A stretch of 43,629 nt of DNA from Ignavibacteria bacterium. Lineage in GTDB: Bacteria > Bacteroidota > Ignavibacteria > Ignavibacteriales > Ignavibacteriaceae. A model generated the notes under the pieces. The model worked only from the letters and a program-made list of their open reading frames with translations. It made no database searches and was not told the origin of the DNA. This document shows positions 1 through 9,100 of the stretch, in pieces (positions within the stretch are counted from its first letter, which is position 1; the number at the start of each line of letters is the position of its first letter). The DNA lies in contig JAUXVN010000131.1 of the NCBI GenBank assembly GCA_030684555.1, positions 1-43,629 of the forward strand, written 5' to 3'. Position numbers and translations under genes: made by a program.

Positions 1-10
1 TTTCTAAAGA

Positions 11-127
11 ATGAAATGTTTGTAGAAAAAATGATAATTACTAAAGCCAAGCCCTATCGGGGCGAACTGTTTGTAGAAATGAAACAGCCAATGAAATTGA
101 GCTCCGTAGGAGCGACCTGTGTACAAA
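11..127 (+). repeat. Hairpin-plus-TGTTTGTAG repeat cluster, three copies
   Basis: TGTTTGTAGAAA occurs at 17-28 and again at 68-79, with a degenerate TGTGTACAAA at 118-127. The second and third copies are each preceded by a small hairpin, CCC-TATC-GGG near 52-62 and GCTCC-GTAG-GAGC at 101-113. The pattern of a variable hairpin followed by GCGA-CTGT-TTGTAG resembles intergenic repeats I recall from Bacteroidota-type genomes. No coding signal is visible. Confidence 0.6.
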
Positions 128-202
128 TCAATATTTAATAACTCACGTTACGCAGATTGGCGGCTGCCGGATGAAATGATCTCAATTTTGAATTAAAAAC
201 AA

Positions 203-273
203 AAGATTGCTTCACTCGAAGACTCGTTCGCAATGACACAAGATAAAAGTCATTGCGATCCCGCATACGGGAT
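203..273. repeat. ATTGC/GCAAT palindromic intergenic repeat pair
   Basis: AGATTGCTTC at about 204 is followed by CGCAATGACA near 229-239, so the outer arms ATTGC and GCAAT are inverted around a short core. A second related unit begins GTCATTGCGATC at 249 and encloses the hairpin ATCCCG-cat-ACGGGAT (about 257-273). These words belong to a very widespread class of dispersed bacterial intergenic palindromes (known in general terms; function unresolved). The stretch from 274 to 554 shows nothing further I can support. Confidence 0.55.
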
Positions 274-554
274 TAACTAACGGACAATGACTTTTTCAAC
301 TTTTAGGACAGCCTCAACAAAATTTGAATATCATTTTGCGTAAGGCGAGTAATTAAGAAGGATATTCCAAATAGCATAGTTTAAGAATAATGCTCGTGCA
401 ATAAGTTTCAACGAATCTTTTCGTTGTTTTTTTTTGTTTTTGGGTTTAGTGGCAAATTATCTCAGTATTTGTTTTTACCACGAAGGCTCCAGGGCACAAA
501 GATTAAACACAGTCTGTTATTCAGATGAATGTCAGAGTTTCTCACTTTCATTGC

Positions 555-754
555 ATACAGATGCTGATATTCATCAGCATGACACATAGCCACTCTTGCC
601 GTCATTCTGACGGATGTCAGAATCTCCCCCACTGCATACAGAAGCTGATAGCCATCAGCATGACACACGCATATCCTCGTTATCATCCCGTTCGCCGCGG
701 CGAATCGTTTCGGGATCTTCTCGTTGCTTAAAGATGCTGAAATAAATTCAGCAT
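555..754. repeat. Nested palindromic repeat cluster A
   Basis: Five inverted repeats follow each other: ATGCTGAT/ATCAGCAT (561-568 and 573-580, loop ATTC); ATTCTGAC/GTCAGAAT (604-611 and 616-623, loop GGAT); GCTGAT/ATCAGC (644-649 and 654-659); ATCCCG/CGGGAT (685-690 and 711-716) enclosing a perfect inner palindrome TTCGCCGCGGCGAA (691-704); and ATGCTGAA/TTCAGCAT (734-741 and 747-754). Hairpins of the TGCTGA type are followed by ATGACA, and a CATGACACAT...ACTCTTG linker joins the first two. The same modules recur at 3781-4002. From 755 to 988 there is AT-rich sequence including a possible Bacteroidota-type -7 element TATATTTG at 909-916 for the next gene, without a matching -33 box. Confidence 0.8.
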
Positions 755-988
755 GACAACCATCTTCTCTTAGTGAACTTAATAGCGAAAAAGATAAACC
801 ATAAAGTCTTATATTTCTCTTTTCTTTGTGTCTTCGAGACCTAGTGGCAAAAATTTTTTTAAGGAAGATGTTAATTCTCCACCAGCAAAACGTATTACAA
901 TTCTTACTTATATTTGACTACAAATTTGTTTGTGTTACTCTGAATACATACTTATCTTTTCAATACGTTAAAAATATGAAAGTATCTT

Positions 989-3757
989 ATGCTTAATAAA
1001 AGCCTTCTTTTGTCAATAGTTATAATCTTCGCACTAAATGCCCAGAATGAATTTACCGATATATTACGTGAAGAAAGTGTTTATTTATCAGCTCCTGATA
1101 ATTATAAAGGAAAAAAGTCGTTCATACGTGAATGGAATTTTAATGAAGAACGGGCTTATCCTTTTTACGAAATTCCAACTGAAGCATATCAACGGGCATG
1201 GGATCAAAAAATGGAAATTCGCAGAAACACTTCTGTAAGAAGTGATCTCGTTTGGACATCAATTGGACCAACTCCCGGCTCTTATCCAAATTATGGAAAT
1301 ATATCCTCACGCATGGTAACAGGAGCTTATCACCCGAATAATCCAGACATTATTTATATAGGTGCAGCAAACGGAGGCGTTTGGAAGAGTATTGATGCGG
1401 GTTTAACATGGTTTCCGTTAACCGATAACAAACCATCACTTTCGATGGGAGCAATAGTTATTGATCCCGTTAATCCGAATATAATTTATGCAGGAACCGG
1501 TGAAGCAACTTACAGCGGAGCTTCATATTATGGTCGGGGATTATTAAAATCAACCGATGACGGAAATACATGGACACACATTACTCAAGGACTTCCGACT
1601 TCATCATATTTTTCGAGAATAAGAATTCGTCCCGGTAACGGTGAGCAATTACTTGCAGCATTAGGAAACGGCGGACTCTACAGAAGCAGTGATGCAGGTA
1701 TAACCTGGGGTCTATTAGCAATCGGAAGATGTGATGATGTAATCTTTACTCCTTCCGGAGATACAGCTTTTGCAGTAGGAAGCGGTGTTGGTTTAATAAG
1801 ATCAATTAATGGAGGAACTTCTTTTACGTCTTTCGGTTCAACCGGTTTACCAACAGCTACAAGAACACATTTTGATATTAGTCAGTCGAATCCATCAATA
1901 TTATTTGCGTCGGTTCATAGCTCTTCAATCGGAGTACAAGTTTATAAATCAACAACATCGGGAATGAATTGGATACGACAGGCTACAACCCAAAACTTTG
2001 ACGGTGGACAGGCTTGGTATGATTTATATTGTGTTATTAATCCAAAAAATCCTGACATTGTTTTTGTAGGTACAATTGATGTTTACAGAACAACTAACGG
2101 AGGAACATCCTGGTCGAATATTACAAATGGATATTCAGGCGGAAATGTTCATGTTGATCAGCATAATCTTCTTTTTCATCCAACTGATATAAATAGTGTT
2201 ATTTCATTAAATGATGGTGGGATTTGGCGTTCAACAAATAACGGAACATCATTTGAAAACTTAAATACAAATCTTACACTAACACAGTTTTACAGAATTG
2301 CAGCGAGTCCGTTTGATTATAAACGGGTATTGGGTGGAACTCAAGATAACGGAACACAACAAACATATTCATCATTAAATTGGGCGGCGGCTTTTGGCGG
2401 TGATGGCGGTGAAGTTTGCTTCTATCCTTTTTCATCAAGTATAATTCTCGGTGAAACTCAAAACGGTGGATTAAGACGAACAACAAACGGCGGAACTTCA
2501 TGGGTTTCGGCAACTTCCGGAATTACAACAACAGAAAGTGTTGCATGGGTTGCTCCAATTATAAATGATCCTTCAACATTAAACACTTTTTATACAGCCC
2601 GGCAACGATTATACAAAACAACAACAAGCGGAAGCAGTTGGGTTGCGGTTTCGGGAAATATTAACGGTACTACCGCGGTTAGAAATTTAAGTGTAAGTCT
2701 TGTTGATCCAAAAGTGATTTTTGCAACTTCAGGTTCACAAATATTTCGCTCAATAGATGGAGGATTAAATTTTGTTAATGTAACATCTGGAACTGCTAAC
2801 AGAACAATTACATCAGTTTATACTCATCCCGATTCAGTAAATATAGCGTTTGTTACGTTCAGTGGTTTTGGTGCGGGAAAAATTTATAAAACCACCAACA
2901 GCGGAACTACGTGGATAAGTATTAGCAGTAATCTGCCCGATTCTCCCGTTAATGATTTTCTTATAATTCCTGAAGAATCAAACAATTATCATTTTGCAGC
3001 AACCGATATCGGTCTTTTTTATACAACCGATGGTGGTAAAAGCTGGACTGAAACAGAAAACGGTTTACCAAACACAGTGATGATGCATATTGATTATTCG
3101 CCTGCTCAACAATTGGTTAGAATCGGAACACACGGAAGAGGAGTTTTTGAATCATTTATCGGTTCATTTGTTCCGGTTGAGTTTATTTCGTTTTCGGTTG
3201 AAGTAAACGAACCGGTTATTTCTTTGAAGTGGGAAACCGCATCGGAAACAAATAATCAAGGTTATGAAGTTGAAAGAAGTTTTAATTTATCGGATTGGGC
3301 TTCGGTTTCGTTTATAAAAGGGAATGGAACAACAACCGCGTTAAGCTCTTACAACTACACTGATCATTCATTGAATAATTACAGAGGAACTGTTTCTTAC
3401 AGATTGAAACAAATCGATTATGACGGAACAAAAAATTATTCCAAAGAAAAATCTATTGAAGTAGATTTTACTCCTAAACAATACGCATTACATCAAAATT
3501 ATCCGAATCCGTTTAATCCTTCTACAAATATTTCATACTCACTTGGCGAAGTTTCGGAAGTTAAACTTTCGATTATTAATACTTTGGGAGAAGTTATTGA
3601 AACCATTGTAAATAGTGTTCAGGATAAGGGTACCCATATTATTAACTGGAACAGTAAAAAGAATACTTCGGGAATTTTCTTTTATAGATTGGAAGCTAAA
3701 TCATTAACAACGAATTTGGTTTATAACGCAACGAAGAAGATGATAGTTTTAAAATAA
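989..3757 (+). CDS. Secreted Asp-box (BNR/sortilin-like) beta-propeller protein with T9SS sorting domain
   Basis: This 922-residue protein starts with a hydrophobic signal peptide (about residues 4-19). Its body carries about twelve Asp-box motifs of the S/T-x-D/N-x-G-x-T/S-W/F type, for example SIDAGLTW at residues 134-141, STDDGNTW, SSDAGITW, TTNGGTSW and TTDGGKSW, as in sortilin/VPS10 and sialidase-like propellers. A beta-sandwich region with a WETASETNNQGYEVER-type sequence follows (about 735-825). The C-terminus from about residue 831 is a type IX secretion sorting domain with NYPNPFNPSTNISYSL, cleaved after export through the outer membrane in this lineage. Sialidase activity is not implied: Asp boxes are structural, and I see no convincing catalytic set. 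It is monocistronic and bordered on both sides by repeat clusters. It probably acts at the cell surface or outside the cell; the ligand is unknown. Confidence 0.9.
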   Translation: MLNKSLLLSIVIIFALNAQNEFTDILREESVYLSAPDNYKGKKSFIREWNFNEERAYPFYEIPTEAYQRAWDQKMEIRRNTSVRSDLVWTSIGPTPGSYPNYGNISSRMVTGAYHPNNPDIIYIGAANGGVWKSIDAGLTWFPLTDNKPSLSMGAIVIDPVNPNIIYAGTGEATYSGASYYGRGLLKSTDDGNTWTHITQGLPTSSYFSRIRIRPGNGEQLLAALGNGGLYRSSDAGITWGLLAIGRCDDVIFTPSGDTAFAVGSGVGLIRSINGGTSFTSFGSTGLPTATRTHFDISQSNPSILFASVHSSSIGVQVYKSTTSGMNWIRQATTQNFDGGQAWYDLYCVINPKNPDIVFVGTIDVYRTTNGGTSWSNITNGYSGGNVHVDQHNLLFHPTDINSVISLNDGGIWRSTNNGTSFENLNTNLTLTQFYRIAASPFDYKRVLGGTQDNGTQQTYSSLNWAAAFGGDGGEVCFYPFSSSIILGETQNGGLRRTTNGGTSWVSATSGITTTESVAWVAPIINDPSTLNTFYTARQRLYKTTTSGSSWVAVSGNINGTTAVRNLSVSLVDPKVIFATSGSQIFRSIDGGLNFVNVTSGTANRTITSVYTHPDSVNIAFVTFSGFGAGKIYKTTNSGTTWISISSNLPDSPVNDFLIIPEESNNYHFAATDIGLFYTTDGGKSWTETENGLPNTVMMHIDYSPAQQLVRIGTHGRGVFESFIGSFVPVEFISFSVEVNEPVISLKWETASETNNQGYEVERSFNLSDWASVSFIKGNGTTTALSSYNYTDHSLNNYRGTVSYRLKQIDYDGTKNYSKEKSIEVDFTPKQYALHQNYPNPFNPSTNISYSLGEVSEVKLSIINTLGEVIETIVNSVQDKGTHIINWNSKKNTSGIFFYRLEAKSLTTNLVYNATKKMIVLK

Positions 3758-3780
3758 AAAATATTTTCCGTCGAGTGAAA

Positions 3781-4002
3781 AGATGCTGACCCGCCCAAGG
3801 CGGGCAAGCATGACACATGCCAACTCTTGCTGTCATTCCGACGAATCCGCCCGCGGCGGACAGAATCTTTAGCTAACTCAGCGATATGGAATCGTTTTGG
3901 AGTCTTCCCATTGCCAGAAGATGCTGATATACATCAGCATGACAATTTGATGGCAACATGACACATACCAACTCTTGTGGTCATTCTGACGGATGTCAGA
4001 AT
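3781..4002. repeat. Nested palindromic repeat cluster B
   Basis: This lies between two convergent genes. Units are ATGCT/AGCAT (3783-3787 and 3807-3811) enclosing CCCGCC/GGCGGG (3790-3795 and 3799-3804); an ATTC...GAAT frame (from 3836) enclosing TCCGCC/GGCGGA (3846-3851 and 3855-3860); ATGCTGAT/ATCAGCAT (3921-3928 and 3933-3940); and ATTCTGAC/GTCAGAAT (3983-3990 and 3995-4002). The linker CATGACACAT-rCCAACTCTTG occurs twice here (near 3809 and 3957) and once in cluster A (near 579). No T-run marks a simple intrinsic terminator, but the hairpins sit where the flanking transcripts must end. Confidence 0.8.
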
Positions 4003-4036
4003 CTTTAGTTTAGCTCAGCATCAAGAAATAGAAATT

Positions 4037-5815
4037 CTATCTTATTTTTATATGAAGTTCTTTTAACTGATTATCGTCAACACTTGAAGGAGCTTCGTCC
4101 ATTAATGAAATTCCACTTGCAGTTTTTGGGAACGCAATAACTTCACGAATCGAATGCTCACCTGCAAAAATCATCGCAAGTCTGTCAAATCCGAATGCAA
4201 TTCCACCGTGTGGCGGTGCGCCGTATTTGAATGCATTCATTAAAAAGCCAAATTTATGTTCGGCTTCTTCAGAAGTAATACCAAGGGCTTCAAACATTTT
4301 TCCTTGAAGTTCGCTGTTGTGAATTCGGATGCTGCCTCCGGCAATTTCACTTCCATTTAAAACTAAATCATAAGCGCGTGCTTTTACATTTATCCGGTCT
4401 GTATCCATTAAAGGAATATCTTCAACTCTTGGTGAAGTGAAAGGATGATGCATAGCATAAAAGCGTTTCGTCTCTTCATCCCATTCAAATAACGGAAAGT
4501 CCGTTACCCACAGTAATTTTGGTTCGGAATCCGGTTTAATTAGTTCTAATCGCTTTGCCATTTCTAATCGCAATGAACCCATCAGCGATAATGTTTTAAG
4601 TTTTGCTCCGGTAAGAATTAAAAGTAGGTCTCCCGGTTTTGCATTCAATTTAGAAATTAAATTTTTCTGTTCTTCTTCAGAAAAGAATTTCATTGTTGGC
4701 GATTCAAGCATTGTTCCATTGTCTGAATCTTTTACGCGTATCCATATTAATCCGCCGGCACCCAGCTTTTTGATAAAATCAGTAAGTACATCAAGTTGAT
4801 TACGGGTATATTCACCGCAGCCTTGTGCATTAAGTCCGCTTACAATTCCACCCTTTTCAATATTATCAAAAAAAACTTTGAATCCCGTATTACTAAAAAT
4901 TTCATTAAGCGTAATCATCTTCAAATCAAAACGGAGGTCGGGTTTATCGCTTCCATAATTTTCCATAACTTCATCAAAAGTTAAACGTGGAATCGGGAGT
5001 TGTAAATCTTTATTCCAAATTTCTTTGTAAAGGGTTTGCATCAATCCTTCCATCATTTCAAAAATATTTTCCTGATCGATGAAGGACATTTCAACATCTA
5101 TTTGTGTAAACTCAGGCTGGCGGTCAGCTCTTAAATCTTCATCACGAAAACATTTAACAATTTGGAAATAGCGGTCTAACCCGGAGACCATTAAAATCTG
5201 TTTATATTGTTGAGGTGATTGGGGTAATGCGTAAAATTTTCCTTTGTGTAATCGGCTCGGGACAAGAAAATCGCGGGCTCCTTCAGGAGTGCTTTTCATT
5301 AAAACCGGAGTTTCAACTTCAACAAAACTATTAGCATCGAAATATTTACGAACCGCTTGATACATTTTATGGCGCAATATTAAATTCTTTTGAACTGAAG
5401 GACGGCGGAGATCGAGATAACGGTATTTTAAACGTAAATCTTCATGAGCATCGGTATCATCTTTAATTTGGAATGGCGGAGTTTTTGCTTCGTTAAGAAT
5501 GATTAATTTATTAACCATAACATCAACAAGTCCGGTAAGTAGACTTGAGTTTTCGGTTCCTTCGGGTCTTTTCCTAACAACACCTTCAACAGAAACCACA
5601 AATTCCGATCTAAGGTCTTTTGCCGTGTGGTGAGCTGTTTGATCATAGCCCGGTTCAAAAACAATTTGAATTAAACCATAACGGTCTCTAAGTTCTATAA
5701 AAATAAGTCCCCCTAAATCACGGCGGGTATCAACCCATCCGTTAAGAACAACTTTTTCACCAATGTTCACTTCTCTTAATTCACCGCAATTATGTGTACG
5801 AGTCTTAAATAGCAT
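4037..5815 (-). CDS. aspS: Aspartyl-tRNA synthetase
   Basis: This 592-residue class II aminoacyl-tRNA synthetase attaches aspartate to tRNA-Asp in the cytoplasm. Visible parts are an N-terminal OB-fold anticodon-binding domain (NGWVDTRRDLGGLIFIELRD), motif 2 (FRDEDLRADRQPEFTQIDVE, about residues 223-242), a bacterial GAD insertion domain in the middle, and motif 3 (GFDRLAMIFAGEHSIREVIA) near the C-terminus. Length matches bacterial AspRS. Whether it is discriminating or also charges tRNA-Asn cannot be settled from this window. It stands alone, convergent with the upstream T9SS gene and divergent from PFOR. The stop codon is TAG at 4037-4039. Confidence 0.97.
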   Translation of the reverse strand: MLFKTRTHNCGELREVNIGEKVVLNGWVDTRRDLGGLIFIELRDRYGLIQIVFEPGYDQTAHHTAKDLRSEFVVSVEGVVRKRPEGTENSSLLTGLVDVMVNKLIILNEAKTPPFQIKDDTDAHEDLRLKYRYLDLRRPSVQKNLILRHKMYQAVRKYFDANSFVEVETPVLMKSTPEGARDFLVPSRLHKGKFYALPQSPQQYKQILMVSGLDRYFQIVKCFRDEDLRADRQPEFTQIDVEMSFIDQENIFEMMEGLMQTLYKEIWNKDLQLPIPRLTFDEVMENYGSDKPDLRFDLKMITLNEIFSNTGFKVFFDNIEKGGIVSGLNAQGCGEYTRNQLDVLTDFIKKLGAGGLIWIRVKDSDNGTMLESPTMKFFSEEEQKNLISKLNAKPGDLLLILTGAKLKTLSLMGSLRLEMAKRLELIKPDSEPKLLWVTDFPLFEWDEETKRFYAMHHPFTSPRVEDIPLMDTDRINVKARAYDLVLNGSEIAGGSIRIHNSELQGKMFEALGITSEEAEHKFGFLMNAFKYGAPPHGGIAFGFDRLAMIFAGEHSIREVIAFPKTASGISLMDEAPSSVDDNQLKELHIKIR

Positions 5816-5855
5816 AATAATACAACGATCTCCGAAATTATTAAAAATAGATTTT

Positions 5856-5886
5856 CAAAATAGCATATTGGAAGGGCGTTAACAAA
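5856..5886 (-). promoter_or_regulatory. Candidate Bacteroidota-type promoter for aspS
   Basis: Read on the minus strand, TTTG (5886-5883) is followed 20 bases later by TATTTTG (5862-5856), close to the TTTG / TAnnTTTG -33/-7 arrangement of the Bacteroidota primary sigma factor. It lies 41 bases upstream of the aspS ATG. The -7 word is one base shorter than the consensus, so this is a motif match only. Confidence 0.3.
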
Positions 5887-6096
5887 CTTAGAAATCTTTA
5901 ATTTTAAGAAAAAATAAAGAATTTAACAGATTTGCTCAAGCGATTCGACTCCGTCAGACATATAAGGTTGGAATCAGATAAAAATTAGGTTTAGATTCTT
6001 AAAATCAAGAAAATAAGGGAAGGAAAAGAGAATCCCACACGTAAAAACATCATTTTTTAACTTAAAAACCAAATATTCATCCTGAATTGTATTTGG

Positions 6097-6160
6097 TATA
6101 ATTTTTGGCATAGAGGGGGGACTTAATATGGGCTTTATCAATTTTAATAATTATAAATAA
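6097..6160 (+). promoter_or_regulatory. PFOR leader with TATAAT, G-rich ribosome site and 10-codon ORF
   Basis: TATAAT at 6097-6102 (also readable as part of TAATTTTTG) is followed by GAGGGGGGA at 6113-6121 and an ATG at 6128 that opens a ten-residue reading frame, MGFINFNNYK, ending in TAA at 6158-6160. The PFOR ATG follows 12 bases later with no comparable ribosome-binding sequence. The rest of the 5816-6172 gap is AT-rich with no other feature I can support. The mini-ORF may be a translated leader that couples ribosomes into PFOR, or coincidence. Confidence 0.3.
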
Positions 6161-6172
6161 CTGGTAGATAAA

Positions 6173-9100
6173 ATGGAAAGAAAAAAAGTAACTATAGATG
6201 GAAATGAAGCGGCAGCGCACGTTGCATTTCACACGAACGAGGTTTGCGCAATTTATCCGATCACTCCTTCCTCAAATATGGGGGAATGGTGTGACGCCTG
6301 GGCTGCTGAAGACAAAAAGAATATCTGGGGAGATATACCGGTTGTAAGCGAACTGCAAAGTGAAGGCGGAGCTTCCGGCTCTGTTCACGGTGCTTTACAA
6401 ACCGGTGCTTTAACTACTACATTTACCGCATCACAGGGATTATTGCTTATGATCCCGAACATGTTCAGAATTGCGGGAGAATTAACATCAACGGTATTTC
6501 ATGTAACCGCCCGATCAATTGCTGCACAAGCTCTTTCGATTTTTGGAGATCATAGTGATGTTATGGCAACACGTATGACCGGTTTTGCAATGTTGGCTTC
6601 AAATTCGGTTCAGGAAGTAATGGATTTTGCATTGATAGCTCAAGCCGCAACTCTTGAAGCTCGAGTTCCTTTTTTACATTTCTTTGATGGATTTAGAACT
6701 TCACACGAAGTTATGAAAATTGAGCAGTTAAATACCGATGATATGCGTGCGATGATTGATGATGAACTTGTTTTTGCACACAGAAAACGTGCTTTGAATC
6801 CCGATAATCCATTTATGCGCGGAACAGCGGCTAACCCCGATGTCTATTTCCAAACTCGCGAAACAGTAAATCCTTTTTACACTCTTTGTCCTGAAATAGT
6901 CCAAAAACAAATGGACAAGTTTGCTTCAATAGTGGGAAGACAATATCATTTATTCGATTATTACGGTGCCCCTGATGCTGAAAGAATAATCATTCTTATG
7001 GGTTCAGGTTCTGAAGCAGTTGAAGAAACCGTACAATATTTAACAAACAAAGAAGAAAAAGTTGGCGTTATTAAAGTTCGCTTATATCGTCCTTTCTCAA
7101 TTAATCATTTTATCGCTGCTTTACCAAAAACCACGAAATCAGTTGCTGTATTAGACAGAACAAAAGAACCCGGCTCATCTGGTGAACCACTTTATCTTGA
7201 TATTGTAAATGCTTTGACTGAAACTTATCTCGATGGAAATTTAGGATTTAATTTGCCAAAGATTATCGGTGGTCGTTACGGACTTTCTTCAAAAGAATTT
7301 ACTCCGGCAATGGTCAAAGCCATCTATGATGAATTGAAAAAAGATAAACCTAAAAATCATTTTACTATTGGTATTAATGATGATGTTGCAAACACAAGTC
7401 TTCAATTTGATTCAACATTTTCCGTTGAAGCACCGGAAACATTCCGCGGTAAATTCTACGGATTAGGTGCTGACGGGACCGTTGGAGCAAATAAAAATTC
7501 TATTAAGATTATTGGTGAAGGAACCGATTTTTATGCTCAAGGTTACTTTGTTTATGACTCAAAAAAATCGGGTTCAACAACAGTATCTCACTTAAGATTT
7601 GGACCGAAAGAAATAAAATCAACTTACTTGATTAATAAAGCAAATTTCATTGCATGCCACCAACAAGTGTTTCTTGAAAAAATGGATATGCTCGGTGATG
7701 CTACTGAAGGAGCTACTTTCTTATTAAATACTAAAATTCATAAAGAAGAAGTATGGAATTCACTTCCAGAAAAAGTTCAGCATGACTTAATTGATAAGAA
7801 GATGAAATTATTTGCGATTGATGCATACAAAGTAGGCGAAGAAACCGGAATGGGTTCACGCGTAAATACAATTATGCAAACCTGCTTTTTCGCAATTTCT
7901 AAAATTCTTGAAAAAGATGAAGCAATCGAAATGATCAAAAATACAATCAAAAAAACCTACGGTTCAAAAGGTGAAAAGATTGTTGCAATGAATTTCAATG
8001 CGGTTGATCAAACACTCGCTAATCTTTTTGAAATTGAAGTTCCTTCAACAGTAACAAGCAAATTGCAATTACAGCCGTTCGTTAGCGGTAACGCCCCGGA
8101 ATTTGTCCACAACGTTACAGAAGAAATTATTGCCGGTCGCGGTGATGCAATCCCTGTTAGTAAAATGCCGATTGACGGTACTTATCCGGTTGGAACAACT
8201 AAATGGGAAAAAAGAAATATTGCACTTGAAGTTCCCGCCTGGGATTTTGAAGTTTGTATTCAATGTAATAAATGCGTTCTTGTCTGTCCTCATGCAACAA
8301 TCAGAGCAAAAATTTACGATGAAGCTCTTCTTGCAAACGCTCCCGAAACATTTAAATCGATTAAATTTAAATCGAAAGATTTTGGCGATAACATGGCTTA
8401 CACAATTCAGGTTGCGGTTGAAGACTGTACAGGTTGTGCTCTTTGCGTTGATGTGTGTCCCGCTAAAAATAAAAAAGAAACTAAATTTAAAGCTATCAAT
8501 ATGGTTGAGCAGATTCCGATCCGTGAAACCGAAAGAGCTAATTGGGACTTCTTCCTTTCATTACCTGAAATGGACAGAACAAAATTAAAACTTGATTCAG
8601 TAAAAGATTCTCAATTCCTCGAACCATTATTTGAGTTTTCCGGTGCGTGTGCAGGCTGCGGCGAAACTCCTTATGTTAAACTTGTCAGTCAGTTGTTCGG
8701 TGATAGAGCCGTTGTTGCAAATGCAACCGGATGTTCATCAATTTATGGTGGAAATTTACCGACAACTCCATGGACAAAAAACAAAGATGGTCGCGGTCCG
8801 GCATGGTCAAATTCATTATTTGAAGATAATGCTGAATTTGGTTTCGGTTTCCGCTTAGCAATTGATAAACACAATACTCAAGCAAAATCACTCCTTATGA
8901 AATTAGCTCCTGAAATTGGCGAAACTTTAGTTGAAGAAATTATTAACGCCAATCAAAAAGATGAAGCAGGGATTTATGAACAAAGAGAAAGAGTTAAAGT
9001 TCTCGTTCAAAAATTGAATGACCTTCAATCAACTAATTCGCTTAACGGAAAATTGAGTGACGCTAAACATCTTCTAACTTTAGCAGATTATCTTGTAAAA

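Noticed and set aside
462-731. Short open frames on both strands in the first repeat cluster
   Set aside because: They run through palindromic repeats, so their peptides mirror the repeat sequence; no start signal or conserved domain is visible.
989-3757. Sialidase or photosystem-assembly function for the Asp-box protein
   Set aside because: Asp boxes are structural and shared by many propellers; no catalytic arginine triad or other active-site set could be recognised.
3781-4002. CRISPR array
   Set aside because: Repeats are palindromic modules of different cores with irregular spacing, not identical direct repeats with uniform spacers, and no cas gene is near.
8103-8588. 161-codon open frame inside PFOR
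   Set aside because: It lies in another frame of a fully intact PFOR gene, across the cluster-binding domain, and its translation has no recognisable fold.
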